A stretch of DNA of 64,000 nucleotides, taken from contig NZ_AJYD02000038.1 in assembly GCF_000286835.2 (NCBI RefSeq), positions 2,038,950 to 2,102,949 on the forward strand. The letters run 5' to 3'. Below, in pieces: positions 1 to 9,625 of the stretch. Positions within the stretch are counted from its first letter, which is position 1, and the number at the start of each line of letters is the position of its first letter. This DNA comes from Enterovibrio norvegicus FF-33. GTDB taxonomy: Bacteria; Pseudomonadota; Gammaproteobacteria; Enterobacterales; Vibrionaceae. The position numbers and the translations under genes were made by a program. The notes under the pieces are model-generated. The model searched no databases. It was not told the DNA's origin and worked only from the letters and a program-made list of their open reading frames with translations.

Positions 1-1212
1 ATGGGTGAAGTCGCCAAGCCCGGCGCCTATGAAGGTAAAGAAGGCGCGACCTTTATCGATATTCTCGCCAATGCCGGTGGCCCAACTCGTTTTGCTGAAA
101 GCCGGCAGATACGCATTATTAAAGCGAATGGCAACACGGTGCCCTTCGATCTGACTTTATTCTCAGAAGGAAAACTGACGGGTCCACTGCCACTGGTGCA
201 GCCGGGTGACGCCATTTTCGTTCCTGAAAAACTCGACATGAATGAAAAGTCTTGGTTGAAAGTGTCCCCTGACAGAGCGGTACGCGTGCTCGGTGAAGTG
301 GTACGCCCAAGCCGCGTGGAATGGTCGAGTGAGATGTCACTACTGGATTTACTTGCCCACGTAGGGGGGCCAACATCACGCGCTGACACCAGCAAGATCG
401 AAGTGGTCACGCCTGTCTCTCCCACAAAATCTGAGGTGTTCGTGTTTAACCTCGACACCTTTATTCGCGACGGTCTGTCCGATTCAGAATTACCCCCGGT
501 CAATGCCGGCTCTACGATACGTGTACATGATCTTCCTGACGACCCCACGGAAAACAAAGCAAAATGGGTTCGCCAAAGTTCAGACACATCGATTTATGTC
601 TTCGGGCAAGTAGGCGCACCAGGGCGCTATAAATTCACGGAAGAGATGCACTTTTTGGATATTCTCTCCGCCGCTGATGGCCCAACCGCATCCGCTGATA
701 TACACAACATTCGTATCACCCATCTTGATGGCAAGGTGGCTCGCGTAAGCCGACTTAATCTCGCCCTGTTTTTCGAAACTGGCGATGCCACAATTTTGCC
801 TGAAGTGAATATTGGTGACACGATTTACATCCCTGAAAAGGACGGCAATTGGTTGGACCGTCCTAAAGAAGAAACCATTCGTGTTCTTGGCGCAGTGAGC
901 CGTCCCGGTCGTTATGACTTCGATGACCACATGACCATTTTAGATTTGCTGGCAGAAGCCGGTGGACCAAGCTCAAATGCCTATATTGAAAAAATCACGG
1001 TCGTCAATATGTCCTGCTGTCGTGATCAAGCTCGAACCTTTGACCTGTCGGAGTTTAGCCGTACGGCGCGCTTCCAAGACCTTCCCGTCTTGCGCGTGGG
1101 TGACACTGTTTACGTGCCTACCCAAGAAGAGAGTACTGCTGAGAAAATCCGTCAAGGTATTACGGACATCTTCCAACTCGTCGGCATCGCCGCACTGATA
1201 GGAGTACTGTGA
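1..1212 (+). CDS. sypC: SLBB-domain polysaccharide export protein, 5' end outside window
   Basis: The reading frame is already open at base 1 and the first residues fall inside a repeated domain, so this is the 3' part of a longer gene; the ATG at base 1 is unlikely to be the true start. The visible 403 residues contain four SLBB-like repeats (about residues 1-77, 93-175, 200-275 and 293-372), each with a GEV/GQV/GAV-x-x-PG-x-Y/V motif followed by LDLLA-x-GGPT. The C-terminus ends in a hydrophobic helix (FQLVGIAALIGVL). SLBB proteins of this kind form or line the outer-membrane export channel for exopolysaccharide (Wza/SypC class). It overlaps the next gene by one base (TGATG), so the two are translationally coupled. 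The syp name rests on gene order in the following 23 kb; the family call is firmer than the symbol. Confidence 0.8.
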   Translation: MGEVAKPGAYEGKEGATFIDILANAGGPTRFAESRQIRIIKANGNTVPFDLTLFSEGKLTGPLPLVQPGDAIFVPEKLDMNEKSWLKVSPDRAVRVLGEVVRPSRVEWSSEMSLLDLLAHVGGPTSRADTSKIEVVTPVSPTKSEVFVFNLDTFIRDGLSDSELPPVNAGSTIRVHDLPDDPTENKAKWVRQSSDTSIYVFGQVGAPGRYKFTEEMHFLDILSAADGPTASADIHNIRITHLDGKVARVSRLNLALFFETGDATILPEVNIGDTIYIPEKDGNWLDRPKEETIRVLGAVSRPGRYDFDDHMTILDLLAEAGGPSSNAYIEKITVVNMSCCRDQARTFDLSEFSRTARFQDLPVLRVGDTVYVPTQEESTAEKIRQGITDIFQLVGIAALIGVL

Positions 1213-1919
1213 TGATTATCCCTCCATGGAACATTGAAGTTGAGCGTATTTACTTTCAGATTGTTCGCAATGACTACAAAACCCTCGCACTCACCGCGAC
1301 AGAGTCTGGTGAAGGTGTAACGTCATTAGCCAGTGCCATTGCACACCGATCGCTGCTGGCGGGAAAATCCACACTGGTGGTGGATTTGAACCTTTATCAT
1401 CCCAGCCTTGAAAGCCAAGGTATGACGGTCACAACCTATGATAACCACCAGCTTCCTAGTCCTGAATTAGTTGGCGTTTCAGGCGAAAACGCTTACTTCA
1501 CCGGTATCATCGCGCCATCTAAACGCGAAACTATCATGGAGTTACGCCGTCCTGGTTCTTTGGAAGAGTATGTGAAGCAGTGGCACAAAGATTTCGACCT
1601 TGTCATTTTTGACACCTCGCCAATTTCACGCCTCAATGCCAATAATATTCCCCCAGAGCGAGTCGCCGCTGCCGCAGACGGCACCATAATGGTCGTTATG
1701 ACTGGGCAAACCACGGAAGCGCAAGCCTCTGAATCCGTGAAAAAGCTCAATGATGCAGGCGCACATTTACTGGGCTGCGTACTCAACGATAAGAATAACC
1801 CGTCTCTGAAAGTCGAAATCTTGCGCGAAATTGGCCGCTTATCTAAACGCATGCCGAAACTTACAGGACGACTAAGAAAAGCCATATTAAGTAGCCACTT
1901 GTTGTCGTTGGAGATCTAG
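1212..1919 (+). CDS. sypD: BY-kinase/CpsD-like ATPase with degenerate P-loop
   Basis: A 235-residue cytoplasmic protein resembling the kinase half of Wzc/CpsD proteins that drive polysaccharide export. The P-loop position reads ESGEGVTS (residues 31-38), so the invariant lysine of GEGKS/T is valine. The Walker A' region is LVVDLNLYHPSL and the Walker B-like segment is DLVIFDTSPI. No C-terminal tyrosine cluster is visible and no membrane segment is present. The chosen ATG at 1212 overlaps the upstream stop and has GGAG at 1201-1204; a GTG at 1209 is possible. Position between sypC-like and sypE-like genes matches SypD. Loss of the lysine suggests weak or absent ATP hydrolysis, or a scaffold role; this is inference. 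Confidence 0.75.
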   Translation: MIIPPWNIEVERIYFQIVRNDYKTLALTATESGEGVTSLASAIAHRSLLAGKSTLVVDLNLYHPSLESQGMTVTTYDNHQLPSPELVGVSGENAYFTGIIAPSKRETIMELRRPGSLEEYVKQWHKDFDLVIFDTSPISRLNANNIPPERVAAAADGTIMVVMTGQTTEAQASESVKKLNDAGAHLLGCVLNDKNNPSLKVEILREIGRLSKRMPKLTGRLRKAILSSHLLSLEI

Positions 1920-1921
1920 CC

Positions 1922-3463
1922 ATGGTGTCGGTTGTGAATGTCCAATGTCGTCCCGCTACGCTCAAAAAGGTCAGCTCTGCCAGAAAAGAAATTGGTGAAA
2001 CACTGAAAAAGCGTGGGGTTGGTGATCATCTTTCCAACAAAATTCAGCTGTGTTTTGCAGAAGCTGCGGCCAATTTGGTGAATCATGCCAGTCCACAGCC
2101 CACGTTCATTGATGTGGCATTGGAGTGCCAAAACGAGTCTTGGTTATTGCACCTTTCCGATGATGGTCAAAGTTGGAACCCAACGCTGCCAAACAGAGTG
2201 CAAACCTTAGATACGTTTGAGGAAAAAGAGGGAGGTAGGGGATTAGCGCTGATACAAAGCCTGACGGATGATATGGAATACACCAAACGTACAACGTTTG
2301 GTACCAACCGTTTAACGCTGAAATGGACTATCCAACAGATCACGACCAAGCCGACCGTACTCATTGTCGAAGACGATGACAGTCAACGCCGCTTATACAG
2401 TGCTTACCTTTCTGAACACTATCGAATTTTTGAGGCGGAAAACGGCGAGAAAGCGCTCGCGTTTTTATTGCATCACCCCGTTGACCTCGTGATCTCGGAT
2501 ATTCGCATGCCAGGCATGGACGGATTAAGCCTCAAAAAAGCACTCCATGAACATACCAACACCCTGCTCACACCCTTTATCTTTTTAACGTTTTCCGACA
2601 ACCCAGAAACACGAAACAATGCGCTGGGATTAGGCATTGATGACTACATGGTCAAACCCGTGGCCAAAACGTCGCTCATGCAAAGTGTGCAACGGGTACT
2701 GAATCGATCCGACCAAATCTATCGCCAATTAACGAACAAAATTAATCAGCGAATCACGAACGCGCTCACTCCTTCTTTACCTCGGTCGTCACACGGTTGG
2801 GAGTTGGCAGTTGCGAGTAGAAACACAGGAATAGGTGGCGGCGATCTGGTGCTATACCGCGACACCCCCGATTTTCTCATGCTCAACGTTGCCGATGTCA
2901 TGGGTCATGACGTGGCGGCTAAGTTTTTCTCATACGCCTACGGCGGCTACCTTCGCGGCCTAATGTATCAGGTCGAAAAGGAAGATGACCCTTGCGCAAC
3001 ATTGCTTAATCGCCTTTCAGACTGCGCCCTTGAAGATAACTTATTGTCACAGGTTATCCTCACCTGCAGCTCAATCGCTTTGTTCAATAATGGCCATATG
3101 CAAATTGCCAGCGCCGGCCACCCTGCTCCCATCAAAGTCTCGGCCAACGACGTACAAACCTTAGACATAGGCGGCATTCTGCCCGGCGTATTGTATGGCG
3201 CAGAATACGAGGTGCTGTCATTAGACGTCAAAGAGGGAGAGCGAATCGCCATTTATACTGATGGGCTTTTTGAAGCCGCCGAAGACAACGCTGCGCGTCA
3301 AAAACTCACCGATAAAGTGATGGAGGCCCTGCAACAAACACTGGCGTTACCCCTCCATGAAGCAACTGAGGCGGTCATGCAATCCTTTGAACATTACGGC
3401 GAGCGACACAAAGACGATGCGACGCTGATTTTGCTCCAAATCGCGCCGCAGGAAAAAATATAA
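1922..3463 (+). CDS. sypE: SypE-like regulator: RsbW-type kinase, REC and PP2C phosphatase domains
   Basis: The 513-residue protein has three domains in the order known for SypE of V. fischeri. Residues 1-135 are an RsbW-type HATPase with E47 and N51 of the E-x3-N-x3-HA box, a DDG motif and GGRGLAL. Residues 145-265 are a receiver domain with acidic residues EDDD at 150-153 and phosphoacceptor D193 in SDIRMPGMDG. About 290-510 is a SpoIIE/PP2C phosphatase with GGGDLV, ADVMGHD, YTDGLFEA and a C-terminal DDATLI, so the metal-binding aspartates appear intact. In V. fischeri SypE phosphorylates and dephosphorylates the STAS protein SypA depending on receiver phosphorylation. SypA would lie upstream of this window. 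The gene starts three bases after the sypD stop. Confidence 0.88.
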   Translation: MVSVVNVQCRPATLKKVSSARKEIGETLKKRGVGDHLSNKIQLCFAEAAANLVNHASPQPTFIDVALECQNESWLLHLSDDGQSWNPTLPNRVQTLDTFEEKEGGRGLALIQSLTDDMEYTKRTTFGTNRLTLKWTIQQITTKPTVLIVEDDDSQRRLYSAYLSEHYRIFEAENGEKALAFLLHHPVDLVISDIRMPGMDGLSLKKALHEHTNTLLTPFIFLTFSDNPETRNNALGLGIDDYMVKPVAKTSLMQSVQRVLNRSDQIYRQLTNKINQRITNALTPSLPRSSHGWELAVASRNTGIGGGDLVLYRDTPDFLMLNVADVMGHDVAAKFFSYAYGGYLRGLMYQVEKEDDPCATLLNRLSDCALEDNLLSQVILTCSSIALFNNGHMQIASAGHPAPIKVSANDVQTLDIGGILPGVLYGAEYEVLSLDVKEGERIAIYTDGLFEAAEDNAARQKLTDKVMEALQQTLALPLHEATEAVMQSFEHYGERHKDDATLILLQIAPQEKI

Positions 3464-3551
3464 GCGCTCAAACTGGTCTAAACTCAAAAGCGCAGACATC
3501 TTCAAATTGACACTTAAGTATCAATAATTAAACTGCAAGTAAGGGGGCGCT

Positions 3552-6500
3552 CTGAATATCAACCTTAAAACTGTGTTTGTCACCGTTTGCGCGTTCACTT
3601 TTGTTCTCATGGCGCTGATTGTCATGTCTTTTAATCGTCATATCGAAACCAACGCTGACGTTCCCGACAATCATATTCAGCAGATCGCTAACATTACGGC
3701 AGCTGCAGCACACGATTACATCAAAAATGAAGATCTGGTGGGGCTAAAAGCCTTCACAAATCGTGTGATCGCAGAAGAAAGCTTCACTTTTCTCAGCGTT
3801 GAACAATACGGCAATGTCATTGCGTACAGTCAATTAAATAAGGACGCATCTGGCGAACTAGCCACGAGGAGCGCTCCAATTGGCGATGTCAGTAACCCAA
3901 AAGGTTGGGTAGTGATTGGGTTCTATGATCATTCCCCCACGCCAGTCGCCTTATTCTCTGAACATTTGCTTATTTGGGGAACGCTTGGCGTCGGTCTTCT
4001 CTCCATTATTTTGATCCACATGATGATGGTTGCGGTTACTCGCCCACTTCGGCAATTGCACGATGTCAGTGACACGTCAGATTCCCCTTCTCACTTTCAG
4101 TTTTTCTATCAAGATGATGTCAGCGAAACAGTGAGTATGGTCAACGCAATGCGCGAGAAGCTGGACAACAGCTATAACGCATTACACGCTTCGCTTAAAA
4201 ATCAAAAATACTCCTACAGTGAAGCACGTCAGATAGAAGAGAAAAACGAAGCCATTTATAACGCGTCACACGATGCGATTATTGTGGCGAACGACAACGA
4301 TATTATCATTGAGTTTAGCCCCGTAGCAGAGCAGATATTTGGCTGGGAACGCCACGAAGTGGTAGGTAAAGCCATGGCGGATACCATCGTCCCAAAAACC
4401 ATGCGCGAAGCACACATTAAGGGAATGCGTCATTTCCTTTCTACGGGAGAAGGTCCCGTTCTCAATCAACGTATTGAGTTGTCGGCCATAAGACGAAGTG
4501 GGCGAGAATTTCCCATCGAAATTTCCATCTCGCCCGCCAAGACTGAGCAAGGGCATATTTTCGTCTCCTACATTCGCGATATCACACAACAACTTAAAGA
4601 TCAGACTGAACTGAAAATTGCCGCCCATGCCTTTGAATCCTCAGAAGCCATGTTTATCTCCGACAGTAAAGGGCACATCATTCGCACCAACCCTGCGTTT
4701 ACCAAGATAACGGGTTTCTCAGGGACAGAAGTCAAAGGTGAAAAACCGCGATCACTAACCGCCAACCCTCACGATGCAGCATTTCATAAAGGAATATGGC
4801 GAACACTATTGGCAAACGACAGCTGGCAAGGTGAGATTACGTTTCTTCACAAAGAAGGACGTGTCATTCCGGTCCGTATGAGTATCACGGCAGTCAAAGA
4901 TGAAAACGAACAGTTAACCCACTACGTGGCACATTTCTTTGACTTGACTGAACAAAAAAACACGGAGCAGATTCTCTTAGAGGCACAAAAGGCGGCTGAA
5001 AATGCCAACCGTGCCAAGAGTCAATTCCTTGCCGCCATGAGCCATGAAATTCGCACCCCCATGAACGGTGTGCTTGGCGTTCTCGGTTTATTAAAAGAAA
5101 CGCCCCTCACTGATCAACAACAGAAACTGGTGCTAACTGCGCGTGAATCTGGCGAACTCCTCTTAGCCATCATTAATGACATCCTCGATTTTTCTAAAAT
5201 GGAAGCAGGTAAACTAACGCTTGAGAAAAACCCGTTTGATGTCTTTGATTTGTTTCATCAAACTATTGACATCATGCGCCCTCAAGCGGAGAAAAAGAAC
5301 CTACGACTCACGGCTAAAATCTCTGACTCAGCACCGCAATACCTCATTGGTGATGGTGACAGGATCCGACAGGTTTTACTTAATCTGTTGTCCAACGCCG
5401 TTAAATATACCAAGCGCGGCACAGTCACAGTGTCGCTGACATGTAATCATCAAAGTTCCACCTATAGTCAGATACAAATCGACGTGGTGGATACTGGCAT
5501 CGGCATCGATAGCAGCCACCTCCCAACACTGTTCAACGAATTTACCATGGCCGAAGGTAACTATGATCGCGGGCATGAAGGCAGTGGATTGGGCCTAGCG
5601 ATTTGCAAACAAATCGTCAATCTAATGGGAGGGGAATTGTCGGTTGTCACCGAAGTCGGCAAGGGTTCCGTCTTTAGTTTTGCATTGAATTTGGACCTGG
5701 CGCTACAAGATGATTGTGTTGTCACCACACCAGAACCTCTTCCCATCAATGCGTCGATTGCAAAAGATATCCGTATATTGATGGCGGAAGACAACCCTGC
5801 CAATCAGATCGTGCTGAGAACCATGCTGGAATTTTCGGGACTATCCGCCGACATCGTGAGCAATGGACTAGAGGCTATCGAAGCCGTTTCCAGTATTCCT
5901 TATGACATTGTATTAATGGATATTTCAATGCCAGAAATGGACGGAATGGAAGCAACCCGTCGTATTCGTGCCCTCGATTCTGAGGCCAAGAATGTGGTGA
6001 TAATTGCACTGACTGCGCATGCTATCCGAGGGGACAAAGAGCACTTTCTCGATGTGGGCATGGATGATTTCGTTTCAAAGCCGTTTACACGACAAGCCAT
6101 TCTAGATTGTCTCGCACGCTGGCAACCCAAAACGGTAGCTCTGAGTCAGAACGACATGGTCATTGCGCCTGAACAAGATGAACCAAACACTGCACTTGCA
6201 CCCGCAACCAGCCAAGAAATGGTGAATGAAGGTACTTTAAACCAATTGGTGCAGGACACATCAGCAGACGTGGTGCCAAATCTGATCGCTTTTTACATCA
6301 CAGATGCAAAAAAACGCATCGATAAGATCGCGGACGCAGCCGCTAAAAATGACTATTACGCCTTGGAATTTGAGGCGCACACCTTAGGCAGCAGCGCCGC
6401 GTCTCATGGCAACAGTTTACTGTGCAGCCTTTGTCGTGAACTAGAACAAAAATGCATGAATCAAGACTATGAACAAGCCTTAGACATCGCTTCGTCGTTA

Positions 6501-6584
6501 GGAAAAGAAGCGCCAGCATCGTTAAGTGCATTAGAAGAAAGAATGCTTCTCGGCTTTACCGAGCAAAGCAACACAAAGAAATAA
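3552..6584 (+). CDS. sypF: SypF-like hybrid sensor histidine kinase with HPt domain
   Basis: A membrane hybrid kinase of about 1010 residues. The order is TM1 near the N-terminus, a short periplasmic region, TM2 (LIWGTLGVGLLSIILI), two PAS domains, HisKA with SHEIRTPMNG, HATPase with GLGLAI, a receiver with VLMDISMPEMDG and a C-terminal HPt with EAHTLGSSA. Counting from the GTG at 3573, the relay residues are H491, D783 and H936, all present. Start choice is unusual. No ATG fits; the GTG at 3573 lies inside TM1 and has no ribosome site, whereas CTG at 3552 is preceded by AAGGGGG (3541-3547) and gives LNINLKT ahead of TM1, so 3552 is used here. In V. fischeri SypF phosphorylates SypG and SypE through its HPt. 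Family and role are firm; the start is not. Confidence 0.85.
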   Translation: MNINLKTVFVTVCAFTFVLMALIVMSFNRHIETNADVPDNHIQQIANITAAAAHDYIKNEDLVGLKAFTNRVIAEESFTFLSVEQYGNVIAYSQLNKDASGELATRSAPIGDVSNPKGWVVIGFYDHSPTPVALFSEHLLIWGTLGVGLLSIILIHMMMVAVTRPLRQLHDVSDTSDSPSHFQFFYQDDVSETVSMVNAMREKLDNSYNALHASLKNQKYSYSEARQIEEKNEAIYNASHDAIIVANDNDIIIEFSPVAEQIFGWERHEVVGKAMADTIVPKTMREAHIKGMRHFLSTGEGPVLNQRIELSAIRRSGREFPIEISISPAKTEQGHIFVSYIRDITQQLKDQTELKIAAHAFESSEAMFISDSKGHIIRTNPAFTKITGFSGTEVKGEKPRSLTANPHDAAFHKGIWRTLLANDSWQGEITFLHKEGRVIPVRMSITAVKDENEQLTHYVAHFFDLTEQKNTEQILLEAQKAAENANRAKSQFLAAMSHEIRTPMNGVLGVLGLLKETPLTDQQQKLVLTARESGELLLAIINDILDFSKMEAGKLTLEKNPFDVFDLFHQTIDIMRPQAEKKNLRLTAKISDSAPQYLIGDGDRIRQVLLNLLSNAVKYTKRGTVTVSLTCNHQSSTYSQIQIDVVDTGIGIDSSHLPTLFNEFTMAEGNYDRGHEGSGLGLAICKQIVNLMGGELSVVTEVGKGSVFSFALNLDLALQDDCVVTTPEPLPINASIAKDIRILMAEDNPANQIVLRTMLEFSGLSADIVSNGLEAIEAVSSIPYDIVLMDISMPEMDGMEATRRIRALDSEAKNVVIIALTAHAIRGDKEHFLDVGMDDFVSKPFTRQAILDCLARWQPKTVALSQNDMVIAPEQDEPNTALAPATSQEMVNEGTLNQLVQDTSADVVPNLIAFYITDAKKRIDKIADAAAKNDYYALEFEAHTLGSSAASHGNSLLCSLCRELEQKCMNQDYEQALDIASSLGKEAPASLSALEERMLLGFTEQSNTKK

Positions 6585-6702
6585 ACCGTAGACAGAACAA
6601 GTCTGTCTTACGCTGAATATAAATAACTATCATAACGTTACGTCTCCTTTACCTTACGATGGCATGACGTAGGCAGACAGTAAAAAAAGGGATTCTTTTC
6701 AC

Positions 6703-8136
6703 ATGAAGTCAACGTATCGCGTGCTTATCATTGAGGATTCGGAGCCTCTTTCGAACCTTTATATGCAGTACCTTGCCAACGAGCCCATTGAGCTTACTTG
6801 CCTTGGAACTGGCCAAGCTGCACTTGATCACCTTCAGGTTTCGACACCTCATTTGATTTTGCTGGATCTCAAACTGCCGGACATGTCCGGCGAGAAAATC
6901 CTCCAGTGGATCAACGAGCAGGCAATTCCATGCGCGGTTATCGTGGTGACCAGCCATGGCTCTGTCAATACCGCCGTAGATTTAATGCGCCAAGGCGCGG
7001 TGGATTTTCTCGAAAAGCCCGTCAGTGCTGAGCGTCTGAAAACCACGATTAGAAATCAGCTCGAACGCACGCGACTTCAAGGGTTGGTTGAAGACATCCA
7101 AAGCAACTTCGAACGCAATACCTATCAAGGATTCATTGGTTCCAGCCTGCCGATGCAAAATGTGTATCGCATTATTGATGCTGCAGCCCCCAGCAAAGCG
7201 ACTGTATTTATTACAGGAGAAAGCGGCACAGGCAAAGAAGTCTGTGCGGAAGCCATTCACCACCAAAGCCCTCGAACCAACGCGCCTTTCATTGCACTCA
7301 ACTGTGGTGCGATCCCCCACGATTTGATGGAAAGCGAAATTTTCGGTCATATAAAAGGGGCATTCACGGGTGCCAGTAATGACCGTAAAGGGGCCGCTTC
7401 TCAAGCTGAAGGCGGCACACTGTTTCTTGACGAAATCTGCGAAATGGATTTAGAACTGCAAAAGAAACTCCTGCGTTTCATTCAAACCGGACGCTTCCAA
7501 AAAGTGGGGGCAAGCAAAGAGGAAAGCGCCGATATTCGCTTTTTGTGCGCCACCAACAGAGATCCACTTCAAGAAGTGTCAGCAGGGCGTTTTCGTGAAG
7601 ACCTTTATTACCGATTGCACGTTGTACCTTTAGCCATGCCGCCTTTGCGAGAACGTGGTGATGACATTTTGTCGATTGCGACGAGCTTTTTGGTGACCTA
7701 TGCCCAAGAGGAAGGGAAGAAATTCTCGCGCTTTACGCCCGAAGCAGAAGTGGTATTGCGCCACTACCCATGGCCGGGTAACGTGCGTCAGCTTCAAAAC
7801 GTGATTCGTAACGTGGTGGTATTGCATGATGGCGATGCGGTCAGCATCAAACAACTTCCGCCACCATTGAATGAAACCTTAAGCGATCAGGAAATCAAAT
7901 CGCTGGCACATTTGGCGATACCCGAGCCCGTAAACCATGCCAACGCAATAGACAATCAAATCTCATCACCCGATGCAGAGGACGGTATACGTCCACTCTG
8001 TGATTTAGAGCGCGAAGCCATTCAAAAAGCCATCGCCCATTGTGGTGGCAATGTGCTCAAAGCGGCCGTGTTGCTACAAATCAGCCCCTCGACGCTGTAT
8101 CGTAAGAAGCAAGCGTGGGAAACCGATGAAGCCTGA
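6703..8136 (+). CDS. sypG: SypG-like sigma-54-dependent response regulator
   Basis: NtrC-family activator of 477 residues. The receiver domain (1-120) has acidic residues ED at 11-12 and phosphoacceptor D55 in LLDLKLPDMSG. The central AAA+ domain (about 135-370) carries Walker A GESGTGKE and the sigma-54-contacting GAFTGA loop. The C-terminus has a Fis-type helix-turn-helix (NVLKAAVLLQISPSTLYRKK). SypG activates syp transcription with RNA polymerase sigma-54; four matching -24/-12 promoters, each with an upstream box, are found further along this window. It follows sypF after 118 bases and ends before a strong hairpin terminator at 8193-8219. The start ATG has an AAAGGGA-like ribosome site nine or so bases upstream. 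Confidence 0.9.
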   Translation: MKSTYRVLIIEDSEPLSNLYMQYLANEPIELTCLGTGQAALDHLQVSTPHLILLDLKLPDMSGEKILQWINEQAIPCAVIVVTSHGSVNTAVDLMRQGAVDFLEKPVSAERLKTTIRNQLERTRLQGLVEDIQSNFERNTYQGFIGSSLPMQNVYRIIDAAAPSKATVFITGESGTGKEVCAEAIHHQSPRTNAPFIALNCGAIPHDLMESEIFGHIKGAFTGASNDRKGAASQAEGGTLFLDEICEMDLELQKKLLRFIQTGRFQKVGASKEESADIRFLCATNRDPLQEVSAGRFREDLYYRLHVVPLAMPPLRERGDDILSIATSFLVTYAQEEGKKFSRFTPEAEVVLRHYPWPGNVRQLQNVIRNVVVLHDGDAVSIKQLPPPLNETLSDQEIKSLAHLAIPEPVNHANAIDNQISSPDAEDGIRPLCDLEREAIQKAIAHCGGNVLKAAVLLQISPSTLYRKKQAWETDEA

Positions 8137-8192
8137 GTGACAATTTCAAAATAGCATCTAAGCGGCTAAACGCACCACACAGAAAAGTAGAA

Positions 8193-8219
8193 AACGCCGC
8201 TTCGTCGCGGCGTTTTTTT
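8193..8219 (+). terminator. rho-independent terminator after sypG
   Basis: Perfect 8-bp stem AACGCCGC / GCGGCGTT with a six-base loop, followed by a run of T. It closes the sypC-sypG unit. The complementary strand ends in a shorter T-rich run, so it could also serve the convergent epimerase gene. Confidence 0.85.
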
Positions 8220-8298
8220 ATGTTTATGGTCGGTTAAGTCTGGGGAAATATAGCGGGATGATTACCTTGTCGGGGTATTCCCTTAAACACGGCACTGA

Positions 8299-9243
8299 TT
8301 AGCCAACCGACCGCTGAGTATGATTGCCATTGGCCAGATAACTCAGGAGTTCACGCAGTCCCTGTGTGACAGAGGTTTGAGCAACCACTGTCAATTCTTT
8401 CGCCCCTCTTGCCGGGCTACCGATGGACGTACGGATATCACCCCGACGCGCTGGGACGTATTCCATATCAACGGTCGTGCCTGTTAGTGACATCAATATT
8501 GTGGCCAATTGATTGACCGACAGGGCGTCCCCTCGGCATACATTAAACACTTCAGGTGTTACAGACACTTCTTTCATGGCTGCGCGTAAGAAACGCACGA
8601 CGTCTGCCACATAGATAAAGTCACGAGTTTGCTCTCCGTCACCAAAAATGGTGAGTGGCTCTGCATCCATCACTTTGTCAGCGAAAATCGAGATCACACC
8701 AGAATAGGGCGATTTTGGATCTTGGCGAGGTCCAAATACGTTAAAGAATCGCAACCCCGTTGTTGGCACACCATGTACCATCGACGCAACACGCGCATGT
8801 AATTCAGACCCTAACTTATCGGCGCCATAGGCGGTCAATGGGCGAAGCACTGCTCGCTCTGACAAAGGCATGTCCGCATTATCACCATAAACAGCCGCCG
8901 AAGACGCATACACGACTGGCGTTTTGACCGCCCTTGCCGCCTCAAACACGCGAATACTGCCCGTTAGATTCACTTCGTGCGTTTCGACCCACTGCTGATT
9001 AGAACGTTCGACAGAGGCAATCGCCGCTAAATGAAAACAACCATCCATTTCCTTCATTGCGTCTTCAAGGACACCCGACTGACAAATGTCTGCCACGCGG
9101 AGTTCACAGTGACGAGGCACGTTCCCGCGTGACCCCGTCGAAAGATCATCGATCACTCGAACATGATGACCGTCAGCCAGCAACGACTCGACTAAATGTG
9201 AACCGATGAAGCCACAGCCTCCAGTAACTAAATAACTTGCCAT
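8299..9243 (-). CDS. NAD-dependent sugar epimerase/dehydratase (extended SDR)
   Basis: A 314-residue extended short-chain dehydrogenase of the UDP-glucose 4-epimerase type. It has the N-terminal NAD motif GGCGFIGS, the DDLSTG segment, ASSAAVYG and the catalytic YGADK (Y-x3-K). It likely interconverts or modifies a nucleotide sugar (for example UDP-Glc/GlcNAc to the Gal epimer) supplying the polysaccharide; the exact substrate cannot be read. The start at 9243 has GAGGCGAGC just upstream on the minus strand. It lies antisense between sypG and sypH, a position where the V. fischeri locus has no such gene as far as I know, so it is probably an insertion. Confidence 0.85.
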   Translation of the reverse strand: MASYLVTGGCGFIGSHLVESLLADGHHVRVIDDLSTGSRGNVPRHCELRVADICQSGVLEDAMKEMDGCFHLAAIASVERSNQQWVETHEVNLTGSIRVFEAARAVKTPVVYASSAAVYGDNADMPLSERAVLRPLTAYGADKLGSELHARVASMVHGVPTTGLRFFNVFGPRQDPKSPYSGVISIFADKVMDAEPLTIFGDGEQTRDFIYVADVVRFLRAAMKEVSVTPEVFNVCRGDALSVNQLATILMSLTGTTVDMEYVPARRGDIRTSIGSPARGAKELTVVAQTSVTQGLRELLSYLANGNHTQRSVG

Positions 9244-9530
9244 GCTCGCCTCTGTGCTTTTATGAGAAATCTGTCAGGAGCAATGCAAAGGCTTTGCCAA
9301 GTTTCTTGTTTGCCATTGCACACAGTGCCACGTTCACCACTGGCCATGAAGTATTGATCCCAAGGAAAATAAGGGCTTTATCTCTTTCAGCCGAGTACTG
9401 TTCCGAAGCAAATTAGCGATTTTCTTTAGGTAATAGACCCCGCGATTTTTCTATTTATTCACTTTTTCTCCCAACCCCGTCCTTTCTTTCGTCAATTTGA
9501 CATGCGGTTTGACCAATCGCTGATTAGCGA

Positions 9531-9545
9531 TTGTCATTTTGATTA
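9531..9545 (+). promoter_or_regulatory. SypG-box-like element upstream of sypH
   Basis: TTGTCATTTTGATTA matches the V. fischeri SypG recognition pattern as I recall it (TTCTCA-N3-TG-M-D-W) with one mismatch. It begins 80 bases before the -24 element of the sypH sigma-54 promoter, a spacing shared with the other three promoters in this locus. Confidence 0.5.
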
Positions 9546-9610
9546 CTCAAGATGCCCTATTTAGACCAAAAAATCCTTAATATTAAAATTGAATCAATGA
9601 GTTAACGCAT

Positions 9611-9625
9611 TGGCACTATCTTTGC
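9611..9625 (+). promoter_or_regulatory. sigma-54 promoter of sypH
   Basis: TGGCAC-TATCT-TTGC is an exact match to the sigma-54 -24/-12 consensus. Transcription would begin near 9637, leaving about 33 bases of leader before the sypH ATG at 9670. Confidence 0.85.
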
